NCBI GenBank assembly: GCA_017506865.1
Contig: JAFCMP010000334.1
Span: 1,426,001-1,490,000, forward strand
Reading direction: 5' to 3'
Length of the DNA stretch: 64,000 nucleotides
Source: Tribonema minus
Lineage: Eukaryota; Sar; Xanthophyceae; Tribonematales; Tribonemataceae
Shown: one piece after another, positions 45,263 through 57,485 of the stretch
Layout: every line of letters starts with the position of its first letter
How positions within the stretch are numbered: position 1 is the first letter of the stretch
The notes under the pieces: model-generated
Database searches by the model: none
Seen by the model: the letters and a program-made list of their open reading frames with translations, nothing else
Told to the model about the DNA's origin: nothing
Translations under genes and position numbers: made by a program

Positions 45263-47250
45263 GCACTGGTGTGGACAGTGTCTGCTGCGTGCGGCCGCGC
45301 GGCGCGCTGCTGTTGCCTGGCTGCAGCGCTAGCAGCCGTTTAAATTTGCCTGTAGCATCGATGATTGTTATGCTTTATTTTAAATATACTGCCAATTACT
45401 ACTGTAGCAACAACGAGATGGGAAAGTCCCTAATAAATGTGTCATTTGCGGAACTATTCGAAATGCTGTTTGGGACACCTAGTTGAGCATTTTTGGAGAA
45501 GCTCTTTGAAGCGCCTCGCATGAAGTCATCTGGTCATTGGTCTGCGCAAGGATATGAGTGCACTTGCCGGCCATCTGTCATGCGGGGGTGCTGCGCTGCC
45601 GTCAGTGAGCAGTGGCGCTCAAGTGCGCAATCAGCATGCACGGCTACTGGATGTGCTGCAGCGCGCGGTCCATGTACCAGTGTTGTGGATGAGCAGCAGT
45701 TCACAACTTGTACATGTTGCATGCTGCCAGCAGAAGCGCCATGTACATGCATCATCATGCGCCAGGATGCATATGCCGGTTGCAATGGTGTCAGATCTCT
45801 GCTGTGAGCAAATGTGAAACTTTGCAAGGCATGTATGGCCGGTAGAGACTTGAGCAACCTCAGCAGTGGTTCGTAACCGCAAGAATCGAATGTCATTGCC
45901 TTCATGCTGGTGCTTTCGCACTGGCAGTCGATGCTGCCTCGGTGAACTGTTAGCATTCAATCAAGCCCCAGCAGCCATGTATGCATGTAGGCTGACAACT
46001 GCACGCATGCGCATGCGCGTGCTCATACATCAAATGCTGCAGCAGCGCAAGCAGACAGGTGCCGCCTGCATTGCAATGGAGACAGCCCCGCGCGTCTGTC
46101 GCCAATGTCGCGCATGTCGCTCGAAGCACGTGTTACAGTTTTGGGCATGCACCTTGGTTAGCAAGGGTGCATACCACCAGGGAGTTCTGGGTACCAGGGG
46201 GTGCTTCATGATGTCACAACTTGGGGTATTCTAAGGGGATTGTCAAAACCTAGCCCTAGGAGCTTCTAGTCACTCAGATTCACTTGTCTGGCTGGCTGGA
46301 AAGCAAGACTGAGAGCATCCTCCCACCCACATCCTGGGGTGTCTACATAGGCTGGCTAGGGTCAACAACACCAGGTAATCTATGCATGACATTCTGTGTG
46401 ACTTCCATCACGTATATTTTTTGTTATGCTGCTTTCTGTCTCAGGCTGTTCCAAGACCATACATATCACTCCTACATGAATCATCCCCCTCGCATAAGGT
46501 TAGCATGCTTGTGTGCATGTAAAACACGTGGCGCAGTCATAGCATGCTACTGTAGTCAGTGCTGCATGTGGTAGAACAGGCATGTGCATTGGCACACAGT
46601 GTATCATGATGTGCTGAGAGTGCCATAGTGCATTTATTCACCTTATTGAATTCATCCAACGGTCACCGTCAGGTGCTGTTCATAAATAGACACTCGGCTT
46701 TGCCGAAAGGCGGAGCAGAATGCGAGCATCGCCTTAACCTTCAATGTGGCATCTGTTGCAAGGTGATGTGATGAAATCAAGTGCACCCCAGCATAATCCC
46801 CTTTGACGTACACAAGGCGGCACCCATTAGCTGCCGCAGCAGCTTCGGCTGCCACACTGCGGCATGACCATGCCGCAGTGGCAGCTCAGAAGTCTACAAC
46901 AAATTCTCAATGTCTGGGCATTAGACAGCGCAGGCAGGCATCAGTGTTGCCCTAGCAAGCGGCCGCCAATGCAGACGCTGTGGCCAATGGCCGTTGAAAC
47001 TAGAAGTAGGCAACTCAGGCCCCCCGAGGGGTCACTCATGTGGAGCCGCCATGCACGAGACGGAAGCGCGTGCACAGGGGGGGGGGGGGGGGGGGCAAAT
47101 AACCGTGTGCCGCGTGCATCGGCGCGCACGGCAGCTATTCGCTCAGCGCGGCGCGCGCGTGCAGCAGCATCGGTGCGCAGCTGCCGCCGCTCAAACACTT
47201 GGCGGCGGCGGCGGCGGCGGCGCGGCATGCCGTCACGTATGGCGCGGCTC
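45263..47250. other. Convergent intergenic region, no gene supported
   Basis: Two genes converge here (45197 plus, 47252 minus). An AT-rich stretch at about 45340-45490 with AATAAATG near 45434 may hold polyadenylation signals. A near-perfect inverted repeat lies at about 46850-46885 (CTGCCACACTGCGGCAT, spacer ACC-like, ATGCCGCAGTGGCAG), with one extra CA in the left arm. A G run lies at 47078-47095. Confidence 0.45.
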
Positions 47251-47251
47251 C

Positions 47252-50200
47252 TCACGCAGAGTGCGCGCGCGCGCCTCCGCGTGTCGCGCGCCGCAGCCGC
47301 GCCGCCGCCGACAGCGCGCACAGCGCGGCGGCGAGCGCGAGCGGCGGCACCGCGCTGCGCAGCGCCGCCGTGGCCGCCGCCGCCGCGAGGGTCGCGACGA
47401 TGAGCGCCGCCGCCGCTGCGCGCTGCCGCAGCTCCGTGGCGTAGATGGACGCGTAGGAGATGTCGGGGCGGCCCACGAGCGCGAGCGCGGGGGGGGCGCT
47501 GAGCCCGAGCTTGCCGAGCGCTGCGGTGCACATCATCTGCAGGGAGAAAGGGGGGGGGAGGGGGGGGCTGGCATGAGCTCTTTTATGCAGGGGAAGGGCG
47601 GGGGTGCGGGGGGCGTCCAGAGCGCTTTTGGACGAATCGCTGTGGAGGCTGAGGTGCGTGCGCGACATGACGAGCAGCCGGAGGTCAGCGCTCGACAGCG
47701 TTTGAGAGTTTGGGTAGTGAATGCCCCCGGACGGCACCACAGCGCTCTGGCACTTCAAGTTCGAGCCAGCGACCCACCTCCGCATCTGCGCGACCGAGAC
47801 GGTCCCTCTGCAACAGCGACCCGCACGGCTCGCTGCGCATGACGCCGCGCGCGCCTCTACGCGTCACACGCATGCGTGAAGGAGCGCGCGTGCGAGGAAC
47901 AGCACTGCAACAAGCAGTTGAAGTACGCGCGCGCGGCGCGGCGACGCACCTGCGCCACGAAGACGGCGCGCTGCAGCGGCGTCCTGCCCGACCCGCGGTG
48001 GCTCACAGATACAAGAAACATCGCTTCAACAAGCAGTTGAAGTACGCGCGCGGCGCGGCGACGCACCTGCGCCACGAAGACGGCGCGCTGCAGCGGCGTC
48101 CTGCCCGAGCCGCGGTGGCTCATGGCGCAGATGCCGACGGCGTCCGGCAGGCGCCGCGCGCTGTAGCGCGTGACCGCGGCGGGCACGTCCTCCGCCTGCG
48201 TGTGACGACGCAGCGCAACGACGCAGCGCGTCTCAGCGATGGATCCAGACAGCGTGATGCTCAGGAAACATTTAGGCGTCGGCAAAGCTGAAAAAGCCTG
48301 CGGCGATGGGCAGCAGGAACTCTGGATGGGGGGTGATAGGGCGGGCGCTTTGCGCGACGTGCACTCGAGCTGAGGCTGCTGCGCCGCCTTGGTGCCTGGG
48401 CAGACGCTGCGACAGCGTTGTCTGCACAGGCCGTCGGCCTCCAAAAGCCCGCCGCTGTCCCCCCGCAGCGCGTTGCGCACCGCAGCAGCACACACACTCC
48501 TTGCACCTCAGCATGTCAAGCTTCAGGCCCGGTGACATTTACAGCAGCTGAGCCCCCGAATGCCACTGCAGCGCGCTGTGCGCCGCGCGCAGCAGCGCTC
48601 CACGCGTACGCATGCACGCACCTGCACCGGCGCGCACGGCGCATCACCCCCCTTGCCGGCGCACCCGAGCTCCTCCGCCAGCACGCTCACGCTCTCCAGC
48701 GCCGCGTTGACGCCCTGCCCGATGCTGGCCGACATGGAGTGCGCAGCGTCGCCCACCTGCGCAGCGCCGCGGGGCGCGCGACTTGAGTGCGCACATAACT
48801 TTGAATACATATAAAAAAAGTTTGAATGAAAACGAAAAAGAGAATTGATCTTAGTATACCTCGAAGTATATAGCTTTTCTCATGTTGATTATGCTACAAT
48901 TCTCAGTAGCGTAAGTGGAGCTCTGTAACAGCAGGGCAGCAGGGGCTCTAGTCCCCGCCGGGAGTGCGGCCGCGGGCACGAGCAGCGCGCTTCGGAGGCC
49001 GCACGCACGCGCACAAAACCACACGCCCCTTCTCGACATGGAAACCGCATCGCCCACATGAGCAGCGCCACAGGGCACGGGTTCTGAGCGTCAGCGGCTC
49101 TGTGGCAGCTTCCGCGCACGCGCGCTGCGCCGCGCACCGCCCTACAGATGGGGAAGAGCGGTTTGGAAAAGGTACGTCGGGCGAGCGTGCATGCCTCGCA
49201 GCGCTTTGCAGATGGGGAAGGGGATTGGAATACGCCGACATGGAGTGGGCCGCGTCCCCCACCTGAGCAGCGCCACGGGGCACGGACGCTGATCATCATT
49301 GGCGCGGCGGCGACGGCGGCAGCGGCGCACCGGCGAGAGGCGCTCGCGGGCGGCGCGCAGTTCTGGGTGCGCACGCGCGCTGCGCCGCGCGCCGCCCTAC
49401 AGACGGGGGAAGAGTGGTTTGGAATAGGTGCGTCGGGCGAGCGCGCGTGCCTCGCATCGCCCTTCAGATGGGAGACCGTGGTTTGGAATATGTCGGGCGA
49501 GCGTGTGCTGCGTTTGACGCCCTAGGGAAGGGCGGCGCAGAGGGTGAAAACTGCGATCATGATGCGGCGCCAGCGCGAGGCGCTGCGTGCAGCGGGCGGT
49601 CGTGAGCCACGGCACGTACGCGCTGCGCCTGGGAGTTCTCTGCGTAGGGCCCCGCGGCGAGGGAGAGCACACAGAGCAGGTGACGGCGCGCATGTGTGCG
49701 GCGCGCGACGACCTACGCAACGCAGCAACACACATGCGCGCACGCAGCGGCGCGCTCGCCAGCGCGTCGCGCCCCGCGGCCAGCGCGCTGCAGTAGACAG
49801 CGGACTGCAAGAGCTCTCCGCCCGTAACGCGCCGTGACTACTACCTCACAAAACATGAAGCACGTTCGACTACCGACGGACATGTGCGCGCCCGCCCGCG
49901 CGCTCACTCACCAGCGCGACGCGCCCCGCGGCCAGCGCGCTGCAGTAGACGGTGACGCGCGGCAGCGACGCGCGCCGCGCCGCCAGCGCGGCGCACAGCG
50001 CGTCGCCCTCCGCGCGCGTGCGCCCGAGGCGCAGCGTCGGGAACTGCGCCGCGAGCAGGGCGCGCAGCGCGGCGGGGTCGGCGCCCGCGCGCGCGAACGT
50101 TGCGGCGCCGCGGCGCGGCAGTATGACGACGCCTGTCGCGGTGCGCTCGAGGCGCGGCGCGCAGATGACGGAGGCGCCGCTGGCGCGGCCGGCCCACACG

Positions 50201-53200
50201 TGGACCCTGGGGGGGTGGAGGGTGGGGGTTGGGGGGCGCGGGGAAGGGTGGGGGGGGGTGGGGGCGCGGGGGGGCGATGATGATCTCAATGGCTCGATCA
50301 TGCATGAAGTGCCTGGATTCGGGTGTGGAGAGGGGGGGGGGGAAAGCGGGGAAAGGGGGGGGGGAGGGCAGCCTGCAACGCTGAGCTACGAATGCCGCTT
50401 TGTTCCGGCTCAACGTACATTATTTCAGCTCAACAATCATTGTCCGCGCCGCTGCTACCTGCGGAGCACAGCCGCCTGCAGGAAGAACACCACGTCAGCT
50501 ATGGCAAATGATATCAAGCTGGAAAAGAGGCATACGCGCTTATTGTAGAGCGGCGCCGGTCGGACGTTGTTGATGCCAATCCCTGCGGACAGCACGCTGC
50601 GCACAGGAGCCCCTGCTGCCGCCCTGTGCGCGCTGCACCTCACTGGCGCCGCTGCTGCAGCCGCCGCGGCTGTCTCCGCTGCCGCCGCCCCCGTCCCCGG
50701 CCCAGCCGTCACTGGTGCCACCGCCGCTGCTGCGGCCAGTGCCGCGCTGCTGCGCAGGCCACGCAGCGCGTCAAGGCGATGACCACCGCGGCTGGCCCAA
50801 ACAGGGGGCGCCTATGTACCAAGGGAGGCCTGGTGCGTGGAGATGGCGACAACTGACTGAAGCAGTGCATGCATGTACATGCACGAGCTCCTCCGCGTCA
50901 TGGGCGCGGTGCCCTCGAGAAACACCACTCGCATAAGTTTTGATGGGGCCTACCGTGGCCGTCACTGACTGGGGCGCGCTGCGGATACTGCGCAGCGACA
51001 GCAGTGGCGGCAGCAGCTGTGATAGCAGCAGTCACTGCAGAGAAGGATTTGGGTAGAGGTGACGAGGAAAACGCGGCGGCAGCAGCAGTGGCTGCAGCGG
51101 GCGCGCTAGTGAGTTATGGCGGCAATTTGAAGGACGGCAGGAGCAGCAGAGTGAGTGCAGATAACACAAATCCTGGTGGCGACGTCGTTGGTACAATTTG
51201 TGACGGCAATGTTGTTGGTGACAGCCCGTGGATCCCGGTCGGAACGTGCAATCCTCCTCTCTTGCCTGGCTTTGTCTGCAATCCTGAGATTGGCGCTCTG
51301 CTTGACACTGGTTACGTCGTGCAGGCAGCGATCGTGGGCGTGCCATGACCGTTTGGGGGCGGCAGCGATAATCGTGACCGTTACACGTGACTGTTACGCG
51401 ACACAAAGTAGGGGCCGTCACTGCCGCACAACCGGCTCCTGCAGTACCCCAGAAGTGCCACTGAATCAGGCACCCTGAGCGCTGACCCCAACACTAGCCC
51501 CTACCCCGATCGACCCCCACCTGCGCTCCCAGTCGCACCCCGGTGTGTACCCCGGCAGGTCGCTCACGAGCCCAAAGTCGACGGTCTTCGACACCAGGTG
51601 GTCCTGCGCGCACGGACGCGGGCAAAAATAACATTTAAAACGACCACGGTTTGGTGGAAGGCATTTGCGGCTAACCACACCTTGTCACCTAGAGCAGTAC
51701 AATTTTTTGATTCGTTTCCATCAGAAACAATAGAACAGGGCAGAGTGACGACGTCAGTGAGCATCGCTGCACGCATGCCCCCTGACCCTGGCCCTGACGC
51801 TGAGCCTACATGATGCTGAAAATTACTGCGTAGGCGCCGCGCGCGTCTGAGGTGCGCGTCGGCGGCGCGCCTCAGGGCTAGGGTTAGGGTTACGGTTAGG
51901 TGTGCGAGCGTGCGAGTAGGGCAAGGGTCAGCGTTAGGGCCAGCTGGGGGGTCAGATCAGGTGGATGCTGGTATTGAAGACGAGCGGGTGTCGCATGGAC
52001 GCGCAGGCGGGGGCAGAGGACCCCCGCGGATCACCGTGTGAAGTTGCAGCACGCCTCAGCACTGGAGCGAGCGCTGCTGCGGGGTTGAGGGCGCGCGGCA
52101 GCGCTGCGCAGACGCGACACGGGGGATCTGCGACGCGCAGGCGCCGCCGCGCTAAGCGAAGCGATAGCGCGGCCGCGGGAGAATACACGGCAGATGGCTG
52201 GCTACACGCGCGGCAATGGCAAGGCTTCACATATGACCGCGACAGCGTCTAGGCCAGTCCTTGCTAGGCCAGACATGGTCGCTCTCAGGTATCAAGGTCT
52301 GACGGAGTTCAAGTCCAGATTGAATTTCTTTCTGGGGGGGGGGTTGATCAAGAACAGGGAGGGTGAGATGGATTATGTATGGAATGACTTGCGCATGTCG
52401 TGAGAATGAGTTTGCCGCACAACAGGCACCAAGAGGCAGCGGTGCAGAGAGAAGACCCCGATCAGTCAGTGTCAAACATCACACGGTGGTGCTAGCCACG
52501 CCCTACTGCAAGTGGTGGCGCGCAACATGCGGGCCCTTCAATGCTATCCCTGACTCTAATCCATCAGCATCCTGATTTGTTGCAACGAAGAGAGCTGCGG
52601 CTCACTAGCCTGTTGCTCCGCGCCGACAGAGGTAAGTAGACATCAAAGTGGTGAATGCAACAGAAGACCGGCGCCTGCCGTGCGCTGCTAGAGGTGAATG
52701 TATTGTGGTCTGTGTACACACAAGTGTACCTGCCGTAACCGACAAGTGCGCAAAACGACAATGAGCCTGTAACTGCCACATGCCCCAACATGACCCATAA
52801 TGTTTCAGTCTATCAAAAAAATACTTTTCCCCTGTGAGTAGCGAGCAACCCGCGAACGATCGCAGCGGCGACACGCGTCACTTACAGCCGCGGTCCTGAC
52901 GGTGAAGCCGGGCACCTGCTCCTGCAGCGCGGCGCGCACGGCGCTGTTGATGCCGTCGGCGCCAATGAGCAGGTCAAACTCCTGCGCGCGCGGGAGCGAG
53001 GGGGGCGCGCGCGCAGAGGCAGCGGCGAGCTCAGCGCTCAGCGGACGCTCGCGCTGTGAAGGCGCTTGAGAAAGTGACAGTGGGAGTCGCGAACGCCGCG
53101 CCGCATGCGCAACTTCAAGTCCCTGGGGCCATGAGCGGCCGCGCGCGGTGCTGAATGACGAATCTACGGGTAGAGTACGCGTGTTTGTGAGAATAAGTGC

Positions 53201-55713
53201 GGTGCTGAGCAGCGCGAGCCTTTTGACCCATCAACGCTCAGTACTGTAAAGCAGCGAACTTTCAAGACCGACTGCGTCGAGCATCACGGCGCGTTGCTCT
53301 ATCCGTTGTGCGCTCCACAGTGGTCTGCTGACTGCACGAGCGGAGTACCTAGTAAGGAGAACGGAGCGCAGGCGCTGCGCAGGCGTGCGCGATGTGACAC
53401 ACGCGTGGTGATGGTGTGTCGCAGGGTGTCCAGGACTTCAAACGTGAACTCGCAGTAGACCAACATGGAGGTCACGGCGCAATGAAGAGTGTCTTGAACA
53501 GTTCCCACGTGCGGCGGGGCAGAGGCAGTGCTCATCCAGCGGCCCCTCGCGCCCGGGCCAGCCGCGCGCCGCAGAGCACAAGGGCAGGCATCCTTAGCTG
53601 GCCCCAGGCGCTTGTTCTACTTTACCTATGTCTGTGTCAAAACCTACATGCCTACGCCTGGTGTTATCGCATACAACTTCAGTCCAACCAGATCGGGGTG
53701 TGTCAGCGGCAGCTCGTGCCATGGCCGAGCTGCCACGTCACGGCGCCGCGAGTCACGGCCTCACGACACGCACTCCGATTCACGGCTTGTATCACGGCGC
53801 GAGCGCTTGCGCACATCTACAGCTATGGCATAACATGTCGACGCCGCGCGCGCACCTGCTCTATGCGCGGCGCGCCGTCGCTGTCGCCGACGCGCGCAAA
53901 CGTCGCGCGCGCGCCGCGCACGTCCAGCGCCACCAGGCTGCACGAGTAGTGTATGCGGACATTCGGCAGGCCGCGCGTGCTGTCGAGGAGGCGCTGCGCG
54001 AGGTCGCCGCGGTCCACGCACAGCGCGCCCGCCGCGAAGCCGCCGGACGCGCGCGGCGGCGTCGCGCTGTGCTGCACAGAGCCCGCGATGGGTATGGTGA
54101 TGTCCTGCGCAAGGGGGAGCGGCGCGCGCGCGTGTGTGAGTGCGGTGGGGCGCTTGATTTGAAGTTGAAGTTGGGTGCCTGTGAGTTGAAGTTGAACTTA
54201 ATCAGACCGGTCGCTCGCGAACTTCATGTGAGGGTCGCGCTGTGCTGCACGGAGCCCGCGATGGGTATGGTGATGTCCTGAGAGAGGGGGAGAGAGGGGG
54301 CGGGGGGGGGGGGAGCGGCGCGCGCGTGTTTGGGTGTGGTGGCGGCGCTTGATCTGAGGTTGAGGTTGAAGTTGATCAGGCCGGTCGCTGTGGTGCACGG
54401 AGCCCGCGATGGGGATGGCGATGTCCTGCGCAAGAGAGAAATAATAAAGGGAGAGAGAGAGAGAGCGGCGCGTGTGGTTGCAGCGGCGGCGCGGTGATGT
54501 GCTGGTTGGAGTTGAAGTCGGCAGCAATGCGTTTGAGTTGAAGTTCAAGTCGATGGAACGGGTCGCGCGCTCTGGAAGGTCGCGCACATCGCGGCGCGGC
54601 GCGCCCCCCCAAGTCGAGTGCCGTGGATGCCGTCAACGGGATGGCGTATGTGCAAGGCCACTCCGCGGTTCTTGCTGCGATGAGTCCTGGGCGGAAGCTG
54701 TGGGTTGCAGTAGACTGGTGTTGACGCTTCGTGTACGAGGAGATTGTGACACGGCACAAGCGCGTGCAGCGACGGCACCCGTCAAACGTGTATGCCAAGG
54801 GCAGCGGGCGCAGAGAGCCTTTCAGTGTACTCGTGATGTCGCGGTGATGATACATCTCTGCATGGCATGCAACAGTATGCGCCTCGGCGCCACGCGCGTT
54901 GTCGCGTCAGCATATGAGGCGCTCGCGATATCAGATCACCTGTTCTGCACAGGTGAGCCACTACTTCCAAAAGTGGTTGCTGTACTTCAACTTCATCAAG
55001 TTAGAGACCCGCACGGCGGTTCAGCGCAGGACTCATGGACACGAAGGGCGGCATCATAGTGTAAGCCAGGAAATTGCTCATGACGAAGTTCGTGCAAGAC
55101 GAGACTCGTGTGCCACGACCAGCGCAACCGACAGAGCGGGCCTGCGAGAGCCGCGCTGCGCCTTCCGCGGCAAGACCTGCGCGCACCACGTGTGACGACG
55201 GATCGTGTGCGGCGAGATGGCGTGTGGCAAATAGAGCCATTCGGTAGCACACAATCCAGGGAAGGCGCCTGTGCCTTCGCCACCAGTGCTCAGACGCGTC
55301 GGAGCGCAGCTATCGCAGTGCACCCGCCGCAAATCTTGAAGTTGAATTTGCAGTTCTGATCACGCCACACACGCAGAACCCCCCCCGCTACCCTCTTCTC
55401 TGCCGCCCCTGCCCCCGTGACCGCCCCCCCCCCCCATAATTCAGCAATCAGCACGATCCGCCCCTGCATCATCACGGTCACAGCCGCACCCTCTGAAGCC
55501 GCAGTCACCTTGTGCCTGTCGGAGAACAGGTCGATGCCCGCGCCGCCGAGGGCGCGGAACGCGCGCCCGAACAGCACGTTGCTGTAGCTGCGCTCGCGGT
55601 TCTTGGGGCGCGTGACGGCGGTCGCGTCGCGCGTCTCAAACACCTGCACCGAGCAGCCGCTGCGCGGAGTGCGCGCGCAGCAGCAGGAGGGCAGCGGCAG
55701 CAGCGGCAGCAGC

Positions 55714-55753
<40 letters not shown>

Positions 55754-57485
55754 GTGAGCAGCGGAGAGCAGCGGTGAGCAGCGATGCGCGTGGGGGGTTT
55801 CGAGCGGACGCGTGCGCGGCGGCGGCGCGCGGGGGCGGGGGGTGCGCGGACGGCAATCATCGCAGCACTCGCTGTTGTGGCGCATGCAATCATGTTTTAA
55901 TGCGTCTATGCTGCAAAGAGTGTATAGTTCGATGAAGTGTGAATACGGAGGGGCGCACGTCATCGTAGCCGTGGGTACCACAATGTACATCAGGGGCGGG
56001 GGCAGCATTGGTGATTGCAGGCTGCCAGGCAGCGTCGCTCGGTGCCCCGAGCAATGCGCACGCCTTCACCACCAGTAGTTGTGTGAGCGTGCGACGCTTT
56101 GCCGCAGTTCAGCGCTGAGTCGCTCTGTTGCACCCATCAGTGATCAGCATGTGTGCCAGCGGACGATGAACACTCGTACGGTGCTGTGCGGGCATAGATA
56201 CTCCGCCGCTGCACGTGCACCCAAGGCAGCTAGTAAGCGTGCGCAGTGCCTTGCCACAGTACTTTAGCACCATGTCGCCCGTGCGACCGTGTTGCTTGCT
56301 CGCAGCTGCCAGCGTGAGCGGGCTGACAAGGTGAGGTGATCGTACTTGACATTTTTATAAGGACTGCCCTGACTGCACACGCCAAGAGAACGCAACCTTC
56401 CGTGTGCCGGAAGGTTGCGTTCTCTTATGCTCTGTGCCTGTAATGCCGGTACTGGCAGCATTATGTGGATATGATGGCAATGTTTGACTCGTGGCCAATG
56501 ACTCGACCACAATTATTGGTGGAAGGCACTTGCGGCTAACCACTCCTTGTCACCTGGAGCTTTACGCATATTTGATTCGTTTCACTTGAAAGATTGATGT
56601 ATATTATGCGTTTACAAGCCTGTGAGGAAAACATGTATACGAGACTTGCTCCATACAGCATCAGGACAGTCGACAATGATGACGGCCGTCAACGAGTAAG
56701 AAGCACTGCCAGCTGCATCACTGCAACTTGATTATGTGGTACCGCCTTGTGCTTCATTAGGCCCAGCGGCAAGAAACACGGAAATACGATCATGCCACAA
56801 AAGCACCAGGCCCAAGTAGGTCATGGGTGCAATAGCGCCAAGTACCAAAGGGCACTTTGCTGATGCCAACAATTGCACGTAACAATGGTTCAACTTTACA
56901 TGCCTCATGAGCTTGCACGCGAAAGGAGAAGGAAGGCTTCCCAGCACTGCATACACACAAGGCAGGCTTGATCAAGGTCTACTGCTGTTCAAAGTACCAG
57001 GGGATGTAGCTGGGCCTGCTCAATGCTGCGTTTCTTAATGCCAGCCGCCAGACCTGCCTTTTGTCAAGTTCGATGCCACATGAGGCAGGGCCACTGGCAG
57101 GATGCCTAGGGCCGCAAGCGCAAGCGCCACCAGGTCTAATTACGGCAGCAGGAAAAAATGTCACGGATTGCTGTAAACACTCCTGACTCTTGCCCGGTCA
57201 GCCTACTTGAGCACAAATCGGTGTAGCAACGACGAAACACTCTCTGAATGATGTTGCAGGTTTTAGAAGGGAAACAGCGCTTGGAGAGCGACAATTGACA
57301 GTTTGTAGGAATCGAAATGCCGATGTGTTTGTTGGTAAACAGTGAACGCACCTCTGGCCGAAATACAAAGCAGCCAGAGCACCAGCAGGCCCACCACCCA
57401 CTATGGTCACCCTTAGCCCATCAGCAGCAGCCCCAGCGCCAGGCGCCAACAGAGCGCCTGCTGCAAGCATTGTGGATCCTCGCAT
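47252..57485 (-). CDS. Kynurenine 3-monooxygenase-like FAD monooxygenase, nine exons
   Basis: Minus-strand exons 57485-57352, 55659-55509, 54104-53856, 52981-52886, 51603-51521, 50206-49912, 48756-48622, 48195-48067 and 47536-47252 join in perfect phase to 518 aa. The enzyme family hydroxylates an aromatic substrate using FAD, NADPH and O2; KMO makes 3-hydroxykynurenine. Seen: the dinucleotide motif VTIVGGGPAGALAALYFG (26-43), VQVFETRD, RSYSNVLFGRAFRALGGAGI, CVDRGDLAQRLL (124-135, a KMO hallmark position), LLIGADGINSAVR (the GADG motif), VHVWAGRASGASVICAPRLE where KMO has its LHIWP segment, VALVGDAAHSMSASIGQGVN (second FAD motif), and a TRYSARRLPDAVGICAMS helix. The last exon is hydrophobic (about 464-505), like the membrane-anchoring C-terminus of mitochondrial KMO. 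KMO normally has FFGQG where this has SIGQG, so substrate identity is not certain. Five splice junctions have decoy copies in adjacent introns. Confidence 0.87.
47950..48130 (-). repeat. Duplicated donor end of KMO-like exon 8
   Basis: The exon ends at 48067 (GTGGCGCAG|GTGCGT). A copy of its last 54 bases, the donor and the following CGCCGCGCC lies at 48004-47950, 117 bp downstream. Both units encode SHRGSGRTPLQRAVFVAQ. The copies are nearly identical, so the duplication is recent. Confidence 0.92.
48730..49300 (-). repeat. Duplicated acceptor side of KMO-like exon 7
   Basis: The real exon starts at 48756 (CTGCGCAG|GTGGGCGACGC). An upstream intron copy starts at 49262 (CTGCTCAG|GTGGGGGACGCGG), keeping the acceptor and about 26 exon bases through CCATGTCGGC. 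A more decayed copy lies at about 49075-49036 (CTCATGTGGGCGATGCGG) with the acceptor lost. Confidence 0.82.
49120..49510. repeat. Imperfect repeats around the exon 7 decoys
   Basis: A unit with CGCGCTGCGCCGCGC, GCCCTACAGATGGGGAAGAG, CGGTTTGGAA and CGTCGGGCGAGCG recurs at about 49122-49190, 49378-49445 and (partly, TTCAGATGGGAGACCGTGGT, TCGGGCGAGCG) 49455-49505. It alternates with the decoy acceptor copies, so the duplication units in this intron are nested. Confidence 0.7.
49755..49955 (-). repeat. Duplicated donor end of KMO-like exon 6
   Basis: The real exon ends at 49912 (GCGCTG|GTGAGT). A copy of its last 40 or so bases (TCTACTGCAGCGCGCTGGCC, GCGGGGCGCGACGCGCTGG) lies at 49797-49757 downstream. 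There the donor has changed to GCGAGC, a possible weak GC donor. Confidence 0.75.
51630..51720. repeat. Dispersed repeat, partner at 56505-56590
   Basis: TTGGTGGAAGGCATTTGCGG, then CTAACCACACCTTGTCACCT and TTTGATTCGTTTC matches TTGGTGGAAGGCACTTGCGG, CTAACCACTCCTTGTCACCT and TTTGATTCGTTTC at 56505-56590, in the same orientation. Both copies sit in introns of the KMO-like gene, nearly 5 kb apart. Confidence 0.85.
51874..51902 (+). repeat. Interstitial telomere-type tract
   Basis: CAGGGCTAGGGTTAGGGTTA then CGGTTAGG, followed by looser GGGCAAGGGTCAGCGTTAGG. It lies in an intron of the KMO-like gene. Confidence 0.75.
54055..54430 (-). repeat. Triplicated acceptor side of KMO-like exon 3
   Basis: The real exon starts at 54104 (GCGCAG|GACATCACCATACCC). 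Two upstream intron copies start at 54277 (CTCTCAG|GACATCACC) and 54425 (GCGCAG|GACATCGCC). Each continues for about 40 exon bases (CATCGCGGGCTC, GTGCAGCACAGC or GTGCACCACAGC). All three acceptors are usable. The shared intron part includes GCGGCGCGCGCGTGT and TTGAAGTTGA words. Periods are about 173 and 148 bp. Confidence 0.9.
55708..55752 (+). repeat. CAG microsatellite
   Basis: About 13 AGC/CAG units with flanking GGCAGCAGCGGCAGCAGC. It lies in intron 1 of the KMO-like gene, just upstream of the exon 2 acceptor at 55659. On the coding strand it reads CTG. Confidence 0.9.
56384..56426. other. Perfect 19-bp inverted repeat (hairpin), 5-nt loop
   Basis: Left arm AAGAGAACGCAACCTTCCG (56384-56402), loop TGTGC, right arm the exact complement (56408-56426). 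It lies in intron 1 of the KMO-like gene, 80 bp from the dispersed repeat at 56505. It could be a mobile-element end, a structured intronic RNA, or a recent fold-back. Confidence 0.93.

Noticed and set aside
45493-45960. Open frames on both strands after the 45.2-kb gene
   Set aside because: No splice-phase continuity with neighbours and no motif. Likely 3' flank.
50626-51348. Ala-rich plus frames within the KMO-like gene
   Set aside because: They lie in introns of the minus-strand gene and have no conserved motif. The Ala/Val runs come from GCx repeats.
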